Source of the DNA: an uncultured Oscillospiraceae bacterium
GTDB taxonomy: Bacteria > Bacillota_A > Clostridia > Oscillospirales > Oscillospiraceae
Reading direction: 5' to 3'
Assembly (NCBI GenBank): GCA_910584605.1
Contig: CAJUAW010000036.1
Location: 1-21,690, forward strand
DNA length: 21,690 nt
In this document: positions 14,709-21,690 of the stretch, one piece after another
Position numbering within the stretch: the first letter of the stretch is position 1
How the letters are laid out: each line of letters begins with the position of its first letter
The notes under the pieces: model-generated
Told to the model about the DNA's origin: nothing
What the model saw: only the letters and a program-made list of their open reading frames with translations
Database searches by the model: none
Translations under genes and position numbers: made by a program

Positions 14709-14738
14709 AAAAACCACCAACCCGGCCTGGGATGCCGG
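14709..14738 (-). terminator. Possible weak terminator of the transporter/nucleotidyltransferase operon
   Basis: Directly after the nucleotidyltransferase stop, minus-strand RNA has a 5-bp stem CCGGC/GCCGG (14734-14738 with 14722-14726). Five T residues (14709-14713) come only after 8 intervening bases. The stem is short and the T-run displaced, so this is a weak call. Confidence 0.35.
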
Positions 14739-15389
14739 TCACCGCCGCAGGCAGCCCTCCAGATCTTTGAGCGCCTCAGGCGTATCCACATCCCGCAGCT
14801 CATACGGCCGCCGGGCAGACGTCAGGCGCACCTGCTCGGGGTACTCGCCCAGGATCACGCTCCCTCCCTTCCCCGGCGGCAGCGCCATCAGCCGGGAAAA
14901 GGTCCACTGTGGAAACAGAACCGGCGCTCCGGCCTCGCCGCTGTACGCCAGCCGCCAGATGTGCTCCGGGTCCTGGGCGGCGCACTGCGCCATGGCCCGC
15001 ACCGACTCCCGGGACAGCAGCGGCTGGTCCCCAGGACAGAACATGCAGCCGGACAGGTCCAGCCCCACCGCTGTCAGCCCCAGGCGCACAGTGTCGCTGC
15101 GGCTGGGCAGGCCGTGCAGCACCACCGGGACCTGCCGCCGCTGGCAGAGGATCTTTATATCCAGATGCCGGGTCACCACCACCCATCGGGAAAAAATACC
15201 CTCCGCCGCGTCCAGGACCCACTCCAGCATCGGCCTTCCGCCGAAGTCCGCCATCAGCTTGCTGCCGCCAAACCGCCTCCCCTCCCCGGAGGCCATGATG
15301 ACGCATCCCAGCAGGGCGTCCTGCCGGTCACGGCCCGGGCTGGGAGGTCTGCCAGCCGGTCCGGCCGCATGGGTCCTGGCAGGCTTCAT
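14739..15389 (-). CDS. mocA: MobA/MocA-like molybdenum-cofactor nucleotidyltransferase
   Basis: A 216-residue NTP-transferase-fold protein. The nucleotide-binding signature LGCVIMASGEGRRFGGSKL covers about 27-45, and metal-binding Asp121 lies in CPGDQPLL. The segment GRPMLEWVLD and the later GEAGAPVLFP and PPGKGG motifs fit the MocA/MobA branch, which attaches CMP (MocA) or GMP (MobA) to molybdopterin. Xanthine-dehydrogenase-family enzymes in bacteria often carry the cytosine dinucleotide cofactor, and such an enzyme is encoded at 18382-21690, so MocA is the better guess. The first 25 residues are proline/arginine-rich and non-conserved, so the true start may be later. It is the last gene of the operon, 6 bases after the ATPase stop. 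The gene symbol is tentative. Confidence 0.78.
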   Translation of the reverse strand: MKPARTHAAGPAGRPPSPGRDRQDALLGCVIMASGEGRRFGGSKLMADFGGRPMLEWVLDAAEGIFSRWVVVTRHLDIKILCQRRQVPVVLHGLPSRSDTVRLGLTAVGLDLSGCMFCPGDQPLLSRESVRAMAQCAAQDPEHIWRLAYSGEAGAPVLFPQWTFSRLMALPPGKGGSVILGEYPEQVRLTSARRPYELRDVDTPEALKDLEGCLRR

Positions 15390-15395
15390 CCTGGT

Positions 15396-16220
15396 TCAGC
15401 AGCTCCTTTCCCTGGGAGGTCCAGACGGCTCCTCCTGTTCCTTCAGCATGACCAACTGTTCCCGGCCGGTGCGGTCCAGGCATCTGGCCAGTGTAACCCC
15501 TCCGTAGATCTGCTCCAGCGCCGCCTCCATGCTGGCCAAATCGTCCCTGCCGGGCTGGAGCAGGCCGCAGGCGGCTCCCTCCTTCAGCAGGATCAGGCTG
15601 TCACAGCCGTTCAGCGCCAAACCGGGGTCATGGAGGGTGACCAGGGCGGCCCGCCGCCCCGCACGCACCCACTGCCGCAGGAGGCTCATCAGCTGCCAGC
15701 GGTGGGGAACGTCCAGAGCGCTCTCCGGCTCGTCCAGCAGCAGAAGGGACCCGCCTCCGGCCAGAGCCCGAGCCAGGACACACAGCCGCTTCTGCCCCTC
15801 GCTGAGGGTCAGATAGCCGTCCTCCTCCCTTCCCTCCAGCCCCACCAGAGCCAGCGCCCGGCGCGCCTCCTGACGCATGGCCCGGCTGGGCCGCTCCAGC
15901 AGCCCCAGACAGGGGTTGAAGCCCATCAGGACGACGTCCAGCAGGCTGATATTGATGGCAATGCCGCAGCTCTGCGGGACATAGCCGCAGAGCCGGGCCA
16001 GCCTACGGGGGGACAGCGTCTCCAAACGTTCCCCCTCCAGCGTACAGCTGCCGCTGTGCGGCAGGATGCCGCAGACCGACTTGAGCAGGGTGCTTTTGCC
16101 GCTGCCGTTCCCCCCTAAAACGCCGGTGACCGTCCCCGCCTGGAGGGAAAAGGAGACCTCCTGAAGGACAGGCGCTCCGCCGTACCCGGCGGTCAGGCGG
16201 TCCGCACAGAAAAAGCTCAT
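15396..16220 (-). CDS. ABC importer ATPase, FecE/BtuD/MolC type
   Basis: A 274-residue ATP-binding subunit. Walker A GGNGSGKST (36-44), Q-loop Gln83 in YVPQ, signature LSEGQ (139-143, Glu for the usual first Gly), Walker B LLLLDE (159-164) and switch His197 are all present. The ATG overlaps the permease stop (ATGA at 16217-16220). The C-terminal extension beyond about residue 235 is not part of the catalytic core. It powers the FecCD-type permease encoded just upstream. Family members import iron chelates, cobalamin, or molybdate/tungstate (MolBCA). Genomic setting favours the last, as an inference. Confidence 0.9.
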   Translation of the reverse strand: MSFFCADRLTAGYGGAPVLQEVSFSLQAGTVTGVLGGNGSGKSTLLKSVCGILPHSGSCTLEGERLETLSPRRLARLCGYVPQSCGIAINISLLDVVLMGFNPCLGLLERPSRAMRQEARRALALVGLEGREEDGYLTLSEGQKRLCVLARALAGGGSLLLLDEPESALDVPHRWQLMSLLRQWVRAGRRAALVTLHDPGLALNGCDSLILLKEGAACGLLQPGRDDLASMEAALEQIYGGVTLARCLDRTGREQLVMLKEQEEPSGPPRERSC

Positions 16221-17215
16221 ATCCCTCTCCGCTCCCTTCCCACAAGCCAGATCAGGAAGGGCGCGCCCAGCAGACTGGTAAAAATGCTCACCGGCAGCTC
16301 CACGGCGGCCGCGCTCCGGGCCAAAAGGTCCGCGCCGCACAGCAGCACGCCGCCCAGCAGACCGCTCAGCCACATGGTGGAAGCCCGGTTTTGTCCGGTG
16401 AGCAGCCGCGCCCCGTGGGGGGCCAGCAGTCCGATAAAGCTGATCAGCCCCGTCAGGCTGACCACCGAGGACACCGTCAGCGCAGCCGTCAGGATGACCA
16501 GCAGCCGCAGGCGGCTCACATGGACGCCCAGCATCCGGGCCTCCCCCTCCTCCACCGACAGAAGCACGATCTGCCGGTGAAGCAGAAACAGCGCCAGCAG
16601 ACTGCCCAGACACAGCGGCAGATTCCACACGATGGCCCTAAGGCTGACGCCGTTCAAACTGCCCATAATCCAATATTCGATGGAGGCCAGCTCCCGCTCC
16701 GGGTCAGCGGTCAGCTTCAGGCACATCAGGGCGGTTTGGGCCAGGGCGTGCACCGCAATGCCAGACAGCACCACCGTGCTGTTTTTGCCCGACCGGTCCA
16801 GGCTGGACAGCCCCAGCACCACCGCCGTCCCTCCCAGCGCCCCGGCAAAGGCGGACGCCGTCACCGCCCCGGTCCCGGAGCAGAACAGGATGCCCGCCGC
16901 CGCCCCGGCGCTGGCCCCGGAGGAGACGCCGATCACATCCGGGGAGGCCAAGGGATTGCGGAGTACCGTCTGATAGACAAAGCCCGCCGTCCCCAGGCAG
17001 AAGCCCCCAAGGACCCCCATCAGCGTCCGGGAGAAGCGCAGGGTCCAGAACACCCGCAGCTGAAGAGGGTCCCCGGCCAGGAGCTTTTCCGGCGACAGCG
17101 GGTATTTCCCCACAAAGAGGCTGCACAGGGCCAGCGCCGCCAGCAGCAGACCTGCGGCGGCGCAGAGCCAGACGGGGTCACGCCTGGCTGTAAGAGAAGC
17201 CGTAGAAGGTCTCAT
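16217..17215 (-). CDS. ABC importer permease, FecCD/BtuC/MolB family
   Basis: A 332-residue polytopic membrane protein. Hydrophobic segments run from VWLCAAAGLLLAALALCSLF (about 15-35) through to the C-terminus; the family typically has ten. FecCD landmarks are LRFSRTLMGVLGGFCLGTAG, NPLASPDVIGVSSGASAGA, the LSGIAV segment, EYWIMGSLNG, LGVHVSRLR and GLISFIGLLAPHGARLL, a cytoplasmic loop that couples to the ATPase. The start at 17215 lies 38 bases inside the binding-protein gene, and the GAGGAG site ahead of it fits well, so the two are translationally coupled. Length is normal for the family. Confidence 0.92.
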   Translation of the reverse strand: MRPSTASLTARRDPVWLCAAAGLLLAALALCSLFVGKYPLSPEKLLAGDPLQLRVFWTLRFSRTLMGVLGGFCLGTAGFVYQTVLRNPLASPDVIGVSSGASAGAAAGILFCSGTGAVTASAFAGALGGTAVVLGLSSLDRSGKNSTVVLSGIAVHALAQTALMCLKLTADPERELASIEYWIMGSLNGVSLRAIVWNLPLCLGSLLALFLLHRQIVLLSVEEGEARMLGVHVSRLRLLVILTAALTVSSVVSLTGLISFIGLLAPHGARLLTGQNRASTMWLSGLLGGVLLCGADLLARSAAAVELPVSIFTSLLGAPFLIWLVGRERRGI

Positions 17216-18242
17216 AGTACTCCTCAATGATCTGATCGCATTCCGCCTGGGAGAACAGGTCGGGGTGCAGCACCCCGGCCAGCCAGACGGAGCCCAGAAT
17301 CCCGCTGGGCACCGGGCTGTCCCAGGCTTCGGCCTTGCTGGGCATCTGGTACACGTTCCCGCTGCGCACGGCGGTACAGTCCGCCAGGCTTGGATTGCTG
17401 AGGACATCCTCACAGGTGTAGCTGGCGCCGGAGGCCAGAATGATATACTCCGGGTCCCAGGCCAGGATCTGCTCGTAGTCCACCTCCACCCAGTAGGCGT
17501 CCTCAATCTCCTGGGCCACGTTCTCCCCCCAGGCGTTGCGGATCATGCTGGTTTGATACATCTGCCCCCCGGCGGTGGAGAGAAAGCTGGAATTTCCTCC
17601 CAGATAGACCCGGGGCTGCGGGGCGCCGCCCAGCTGCTCCAGCAGACGATTACGCTGATTGCCGATAAAGCTCAGAAGCGCCTGGCCCCGTTCCCGGCCC
17701 TGCACGGCCCGAAACAGCAGGCCGATGGTCTCCTCCAAGCGCGCCTCGTCCTCCGGGTCCACCAGCAGGACGGGGATGCCCAGCTCCTCCAGGGCGCCAG
17801 CGGCGCTCTTCAGCTTGAGGGGTAGGATCACCAGATCGGGCTCCAGAGCGGCGCAGCCCTCCAAATCCAGCTCCTTGGCGCTGCCCACGCTGGGCAGGCT
17901 GATGAGTTCCGGGGCGCTGAGGCGGTAGATATCCCGCATGTCCGCCTTGGCCTCGATCCCCACCAGCTTGTCCTTCTGCCCCAGGGCGATGAGCATGCTG
18001 GTGGAGACGTAGTAGCCGCTGACGATGCGCTCCGGCTCCTTTTGAAGGGTGACGGTCCGGCCCGCCTGGTCGGTGAGGGTCATGGGATAGCGGTCAGGAA
18101 CTGACGGGTCCTCCGCAGAGCCGCTTTGAGCGGGCCGGCTCCCGGCGGCGGAGACATCCGGGGACTGCGTGCCCGTCTGCCCGCAGGCGGCGGCGTTCAG
18201 CAGCAGGAGCAGGGGCAAAAGCAGATTAGCGATCCGTTTCAT
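17178..18242 (-). CDS. ABC importer substrate-binding lipoprotein (PF01497)
   Basis: A 354-residue lipoprotein and first gene of the operon. The signal peptide (1-19, MKRI then a leucine run) ends at lipidated Cys20. After a Ser/Pro-rich linker (about 21-50) comes the metal-chelate-binding fold: MTLTDQAGRTVTLQKEPERI, the first-lobe LDLEGCAALEPDLVILPLKL, a linking helix, then second-lobe QILAWDPEYIILASGASYT and VYQMPSKAEAWDSPVPSGIL. The W-x-S-P-x-P-S segment late in the protein resembles MolA/WtpA-adjacent binding proteins more than BtuF, a soft hint towards an oxyanion. ATG 18242 has AAGGAG six bases upstream. Promoter at 18283-18311. Confidence 0.88.
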   Translation of the reverse strand: MKRIANLLLPLLLLLNAAACGQTGTQSPDVSAAGSRPAQSGSAEDPSVPDRYPMTLTDQAGRTVTLQKEPERIVSGYYVSTSMLIALGQKDKLVGIEAKADMRDIYRLSAPELISLPSVGSAKELDLEGCAALEPDLVILPLKLKSAAGALEELGIPVLLVDPEDEARLEETIGLLFRAVQGRERGQALLSFIGNQRNRLLEQLGGAPQPRVYLGGNSSFLSTAGGQMYQTSMIRNAWGENVAQEIEDAYWVEVDYEQILAWDPEYIILASGASYTCEDVLSNPSLADCTAVRSGNVYQMPSKAEAWDSPVPSGILGSVWLAGVLHPDLFSQAECDQIIEEYYETFYGFSYSQA

Positions 18243-18282
18243 GGTCTTCTCCTTTTTCGTTGAAGTCGTAAAGATATAAGGT

Positions 18283-18311
18283 ATTTTATCAGATACGTCT
18301 TTCGGACGCAA
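18283..18311 (-). promoter_or_regulatory. Promoter of the transporter operon
   Basis: On the minus strand, TTGCGT (18306-18311) and TAAAAT (18283-18288) are 17 bases apart, with TGA just before the -10 (extended form). It overlaps the -35 side of the opposite promoter. Confidence 0.6.
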
Positions 18312-18328
18312 GAGAATCGTGTTATAAT
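18300..18328 (+). promoter_or_regulatory. Promoter of the molybdenum hydroxylase operon
   Basis: A perfect TATAAT (18323-18328) preceded by TGT gives an extended -10. The position 17 bases upstream is TTTCGG, a poor -35, so activation or reliance on the extended -10 is likely. A small inverted repeat CGTC-TTTCG-GACG (about 18296-18308) lies in the shared promoter zone. Confidence 0.55.
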
Positions 18329-18381
18329 ATCGATTAATGTCGCAATTCCGCCCCGAAACTTCCACCAAGGAGAACACACCT

Positions 18382-19182
18382 ATGATAACCATCCAACATT
18401 ACATACGGGCCCAGAGCCTGGAGCAGGCCTACGAGCTGAACCAAAACCGGCGAAACCGGATTCTGGGCGGCATGCTCTGGCTGAAGATGACCTCACTCAC
18501 CGTCCCCACCGCCATCGACCTGAGCGGGCTGGGCCTGGACGCCATCCAGGAGAGCCCGGAGGAATTTTCCATCGGCGCCATGGCAACGCTGCGCCAGCTG
18601 GAGCAGCACTCCGGTCTGAACCAGTACACCCACGGGGCCGCAGCCCAGGCGGTTCAAAGCATTGTAGGGGTTCAGTTTCGCAACATGGCCACGGTGGGCG
18701 GCAGCATCTTTGGCCGCTTCGGATTTTCTGACGTGCTCACCCTCTTTCTGGCCCTGGACACGTACGCAGAGCTGTACCAGGGAGGCCGGGTCCCTCTGGA
18801 GCGTTTCGCGCAGGCAGAGCCGGACCGGGATATCCTGGTCCGGCTGATCGTCCGAAAGCGGCCTGTCCAGTGTGTCTACTCATCCATGCGCGGCAGCCGC
18901 ACCGACTTCCCCATCCTCACCTGCGCGGCCAGCAGGCTGGATGGGGAGTACCGCACCGTCATCGGAGCCCGTCCCGCCAGGGCCATCGTCCTCCGGGACG
19001 AGGGGCGGCTTTTGGAGGGCGGGATCTGTGAGGCATCCGCCAAAGCCTTCGCCGCATCCGTGGCCCAGCGCACCCCCACTGGAAGCAACCTCCGGGGCAG
19101 CGCCGCCTACCGGAGCCGTCTGGCTCAGGTGCTGACCCAGCGGGCCATACTGGAATTGGGAGGACAGAACGATGGAACTTAA
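18382..19182 (+). CDS. FAD-binding subunit of a molybdenum hydroxylase (xanthine dehydrogenase family)
   Basis: A 266-residue subunit carrying FAD, which passes electrons from the iron-sulfur subunit to an acceptor. The N-terminal FAD domain has RNRILGGMLWLKM in the usual GGTDL position and the key FRNMATVGGSIFGRFGFSD loop, where pyrophosphate binds. The C-terminal part resembles the CO-dehydrogenase flavoprotein C-domain: RGSRTDFPILTCAA, VIGARPARA, then GSNLRGSAAYRSRLAQVL. ATG 18382 is preceded by AAGGAG 9 bases away. The gene overlaps the 2Fe-2S subunit by 11 bases. It is rather short and lacks the tandem glycines of GGTDL, as many anaerobe versions do. Confidence 0.88.
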   Translation: MITIQHYIRAQSLEQAYELNQNRRNRILGGMLWLKMTSLTVPTAIDLSGLGLDAIQESPEEFSIGAMATLRQLEQHSGLNQYTHGAAAQAVQSIVGVQFRNMATVGGSIFGRFGFSDVLTLFLALDTYAELYQGGRVPLERFAQAEPDRDILVRLIVRKRPVQCVYSSMRGSRTDFPILTCAASRLDGEYRTVIGARPARAIVLRDEGRLLEGGICEASAKAFAASVAQRTPTGSNLRGSAAYRSRLAQVLTQRAILELGGQNDGT

Positions 19183-19648
19183 ACTCACCCTCAACGGCAA
19201 ACCGGTCCGGGACAGCGTCGACCCCGATCTGCTGCTCCTGGATTTTCTCCGGGCCCACGGCTGTTACAGCGTGAAACGGGGGTGCGAAACCTCCAACTGC
19301 GGGCTGTGCACCGTACTGCTGGACGGCCGCCCCATCCTGTCCTGCTCCCTGCTGGCGGTCCGGGCGGACGGCCGCAGCGTCACCACGCTGGAGGGCCTCC
19401 AGGAGGAGGCCGCGGAGTTCACCGGCTTCATCGCCGCCCAGGGAGCCGACCAGTGCGGCTTCTGCAACCCCGGCTTTGTGGTGAACACCATCGCCCTGCT
19501 TCGGGAAATCCCGGACCCCACCGATGACCAGATCCGCGCCTGGCTGGCGGGTAATCTGTGCCGCTGTTCCGGCTACGACGGGCAGCTGCGGGGCATCCGC
19601 GCCTTTATGGACCGCCGCGCACCGAAGGGAGGCCCTCATGGAGCATAA
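19172..19648 (+). CDS. 2Fe-2S subunit of a molybdenum hydroxylase
   Basis: A 158-residue iron-sulfur subunit with both clusters. The plant-type ferredoxin cluster uses Cys38, Cys43, Cys46 (GCETSNCGLC) and Cys58. The second, all-helical cluster uses Cys95 and Cys98 (QCGFCNPG) and Cys130 and Cys132 (GNLCRCSGY). All eight ligands are present. It links the molybdenum site to FAD. It overlaps the FAD subunit gene by 11 bases at its start and the molybdenum subunit gene by 11 bases at its end, so the three genes are tightly coupled. Length is typical (about 150-165). Confidence 0.95.
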   Translation: MELKLTLNGKPVRDSVDPDLLLLDFLRAHGCYSVKRGCETSNCGLCTVLLDGRPILSCSLLAVRADGRSVTTLEGLQEEAAEFTGFIAAQGADQCGFCNPGFVVNTIALLREIPDPTDDQIRAWLAGNLCRCSGYDGQLRGIRAFMDRRAPKGGPHGA

Positions 19649-21690
19649 GTACAAGCTGATTGGAAAGCCGGTCCCCAAAAAGGACGCCGGACGCCTGCTG
19701 CTGGGCAAGCCCGTCTACATGGACGACCTGACCCCCAGAGACGCGCTGGTGGTCAAGCTGCTGCGCAGTCCCCACCCCAACGCCATGGTGGAGGACATCG
19801 ACACCTCCGCCGCCAAAAGGGTCCCCGGCGTGGTGGACATCTACACCTGGCAGGACGTCCCTGCCACCCGCTTCGCCATTGCGGGCCAGACCTACCCGGA
19901 GCCCTCCCCCTATGACCGGCTGATTCTGGACCGCCACGTCCGCTTCCCGGGAGACCCGGTGGCCATCATCGCCGCAGAGGACGAACGGGCTGCGCAAAAG
20001 GCCATGAAGCTGATCCGTGTGCAGTATCAGGTGCTGGACGCCCTGCTGGATTTCCGTACAGCACTGGACAACCCCGTCCTGGTCCACCCGGAGGAGGACT
20101 GGTTCCCGCCCTGCCCGGTGGGAGGGGACAACCAACGAAACCTCATCGCCAGCGAGACCAACGGCTGCGGCGACGTGGAGGCCGTGCTGGCCGGCTGTGA
20201 CGTGGTCCTTGACCGCACCTACCATACAAAAGCCTTCCAGCAGGCTATGATGGAGACCTTCCGAACCTACACCGCTCTGGACCGGTACGGAAGGCTCCAC
20301 GTCATCTCCTCCACCCAGATCGTATTCCACGTCCGCCGCATCCTGTCCCGGGCGCTGGGCATTCCCAAAAGCCAGATCCGGGTGGAGAAGCCCCGCATCG
20401 GCGGCGGATTCGGAGCCAAGCAGACCGCCGTCTGCGAGGTCTATCCCGCCTTCGTCACCCTGAAGACCGGCCGTCCGGCCAAGCTGATCTACACCCGGGA
20501 GGAGTGCCAGACCGCCGGCTCCCCCCGGCACGAGATGGAGATCCGGGTCCGCCTGGGGGCCAGCGGAGAGGGAAAGATCCGGGCGCTGGACCTGTACACC
20601 CTGTCCAACTCCGGGGCCTACGGGGAGCACGGCCCCACCACAGTGGGCCTGTCCGGACACAAGTCCATCCCCCTGTACACCGGGGGGCTGGAAGCCTACC
20701 GCTTCCGCTACGACGTGGTCTACACCAACCTCCAGCCCGCCGGAGCCTACCGGGGCTACGGGGCAACACAGGGCATCTTCGCGGTGGAGAGCGCCGTCAA
20801 TGAGCTGGCGGAGATGCTGGACATGGACCCCACAGTCCTCCGGGACCGGAATATGGTCCGGGAGGGCATGGTCATGGACGCCTACTACGGCGAAACCGCC
20901 AATGCCTGCGCCCTGAACCGGTGCATGGAGCATTGCCGCCAGATGTTCCGCTGGGAGGAACGCTATCCCGTACGGGATATGGGCAACGGCAGGGTCCGGG
21001 CCGCCGGGGTGGCGATGGCCATGCAGGGCTCCTGCATCTCCAATGTGGATGTGGGCTCCGCGGTGCTGAAGCTCAGCGACGACGGCACCTACAACCTGAT
21101 CATCGGCGCGGCGGACATGGGCACCGGCTGCGACACCATCCTGGCCCAAATCGCAGCCGAGTGCATGGACTGCCCGCTGGAGTCGGTGGCGGTGTTCGGG
21201 GCGGACACCGACGTCTCCCCCTACGACTCCGGCTCCTACGCCTCCTCCACCACCTACGTCACGGGCAAGGCGGTGGAACGGGCCTGCGAGGAGCTGAAGG
21301 AGACCATCCGCGCCATCGGAGCGGAGATGATGGACTGTCCGCTGGACGAGGTGGTCTTTGAGGGCTCCCAGGTGCGCCGCCTCCACAGCCAGCAGGCGGT
21401 GAGCCTGGCGGATCTCTCCTACAGGGCTCAGACCTCCAGCTGCCGCGCCGCTCAGGCGGCGGCCACCCACTCCTCCCCGGTCTCCCCTCCCCCCTACATG
21501 GTGGGCATGGCGGAGATCGAGCTGGACAGGCTCACCGGCCATGTGACCGTGCTGGATTACATGGCCGTGGTGGACTGCGGCACCCCCATCAACGAAGCGC
21601 TGGCCCGCATTCAGGCGGAGGGCGGCATCGTCCAGGGGATCGGCATGACGCTGACCGAAAACGTCACCTACAACGCCAAGGGGCGGCCGT
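19638..21690 (+). CDS. Molybdopterin-binding catalytic subunit of a xanthine-dehydrogenase-family enzyme (partial)
   Basis: 684 codons are visible; the gene runs off the right edge. It starts at ATG 19638 after GGGAGG, overlapping the 2Fe-2S gene. The N-terminal a/b hammerhead domain opens KLIGKPVPKKDAGRLLLGK. Molybdopterin-binding motifs follow: RIGGGFGAKQ (about 252-261), AYRGYGATQG (about 369-378), GAADMGTGCDTILAQIAAE (about 489-507) and DSGSYASSTTYVTGKAV (about 532-550). The catalytic glutamate region lies beyond the window, so activity cannot be fully checked. The DMGTG-D and DSGSYASS versions are typical of molybdenum hydroxylases of anaerobic Clostridia, several of which are selenium-dependent. 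Likely substrates are purines or other N-heterocycles, but the sequence does not fix this. Confidence 0.92.
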   Translation, partial: MEHKYKLIGKPVPKKDAGRLLLGKPVYMDDLTPRDALVVKLLRSPHPNAMVEDIDTSAAKRVPGVVDIYTWQDVPATRFAIAGQTYPEPSPYDRLILDRHVRFPGDPVAIIAAEDERAAQKAMKLIRVQYQVLDALLDFRTALDNPVLVHPEEDWFPPCPVGGDNQRNLIASETNGCGDVEAVLAGCDVVLDRTYHTKAFQQAMMETFRTYTALDRYGRLHVISSTQIVFHVRRILSRALGIPKSQIRVEKPRIGGGFGAKQTAVCEVYPAFVTLKTGRPAKLIYTREECQTAGSPRHEMEIRVRLGASGEGKIRALDLYTLSNSGAYGEHGPTTVGLSGHKSIPLYTGGLEAYRFRYDVVYTNLQPAGAYRGYGATQGIFAVESAVNELAEMLDMDPTVLRDRNMVREGMVMDAYYGETANACALNRCMEHCRQMFRWEERYPVRDMGNGRVRAAGVAMAMQGSCISNVDVGSAVLKLSDDGTYNLIIGAADMGTGCDTILAQIAAECMDCPLESVAVFGADTDVSPYDSGSYASSTTYVTGKAVERACEELKETIRAIGAEMMDCPLDEVVFEGSQVRRLHSQQAVSLADLSYRAQTSSCRAAQAAATHSSPVSPPPYMVGMAEIELDRLTGHVTVLDYMAVVDCGTPINEALARIQAEGGIVQGIGMTLTENVTYNAKGRP

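Noticed and set aside
14574..16118. A 514-codon open frame on the plus strand
   Set aside because: It is antisense to the nucleotidyltransferase and ATPase genes. It is low-complexity, rich in Pro, Gln, Arg and His, and lacks a ribosome binding site.
19605..21542. A 645-codon open frame on the minus strand
   Set aside because: It lies antisense to the molybdopterin subunit, whose motifs are clear. Its translation is rich in His, Gly, Val and Gln with no family pattern, an artefact of GC-rich codon use.
1..21690. CRISPR arrays, tRNA or rRNA genes, intact insertion sequences
   Set aside because: I saw no regularly spaced repeats, cloverleaf sequences, ribosomal RNA motifs, or transposase or integrase motifs on either strand.

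Overview
The window reads as chromosomal DNA of a GC-rich, low-complexity-poor Firmicute of the gut Clostridia type, most likely an Oscillospiraceae relative (Flavonifractor/Lawsonibacter-like). This is inferred from strong AGGAGG ribosome binding sites, clostridial-style lipoproteins (DUF4358), the short clostridial peptide deformylase, and a three-subunit molybdenum hydroxylase of the anaerobe type. No rRNA, tRNA, CRISPR array or intact mobile element was recognised.

Layout. (1) 1-4144: the tail of an unidentified gene and its terminator, then two overlapping half-size ABC exporter-type genes (169-3704) behind an inverted repeat that overlaps their probable promoter. They are followed by a scar of gene debris on the minus strand: a piece of an ABC nucleotide-binding domain with an internal deletion, joined to a piece of the ethanolamine permease EutH. 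(2) 4169-6926: a large soluble hybrid histidine kinase (GAF, two PAS-like regions, HisKA, HATPase, receiver) on the minus strand, with a near-consensus promoter and a strongly structured 145-nt leader. (3) 7228-9172: a DUF4358 lipoprotein with its terminator, then peptide deformylase and an ArsC/Spx-like thioredoxin-fold protein transcribed divergently from overlapping promoters around a perfect inverted repeat. (4) 9172-10746: two hypothetical genes separated by about 450 bases with only tiny ORFs and hairpins. (5) 10781-12535: corrinoid adenosyltransferase on the minus strand, divergent from an orphan PF01497 binding lipoprotein. (6) 12564-14643: a two-gene operon of a FIST sensor protein and a membrane-free chemotaxis-type signalling protein, from a consensus sigma-70 promoter. 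(7) 14739-18242: an operon of binding lipoprotein, FecCD-type permease, ATPase and a MobA/MocA-like nucleotidyltransferase. (8) 18382 to the right edge: FAD, 2Fe-2S and molybdopterin subunits of a xanthine-dehydrogenase-family enzyme, divergent from (7).

Working together. Regions 7 and 8 look like one functional unit: metal-oxyanion uptake and cofactor nucleotidylation beside the molybdoenzyme that would use them, driven by face-to-face overlapping promoters. Region 5 concerns corrinoid handling. Regions 2 and 6 are signal-transduction modules whose partners (response regulator, CheA/CheW) are not in the window. The eutH relic shows that ethanolamine-utilisation genes were once nearby or were brought in and broken.
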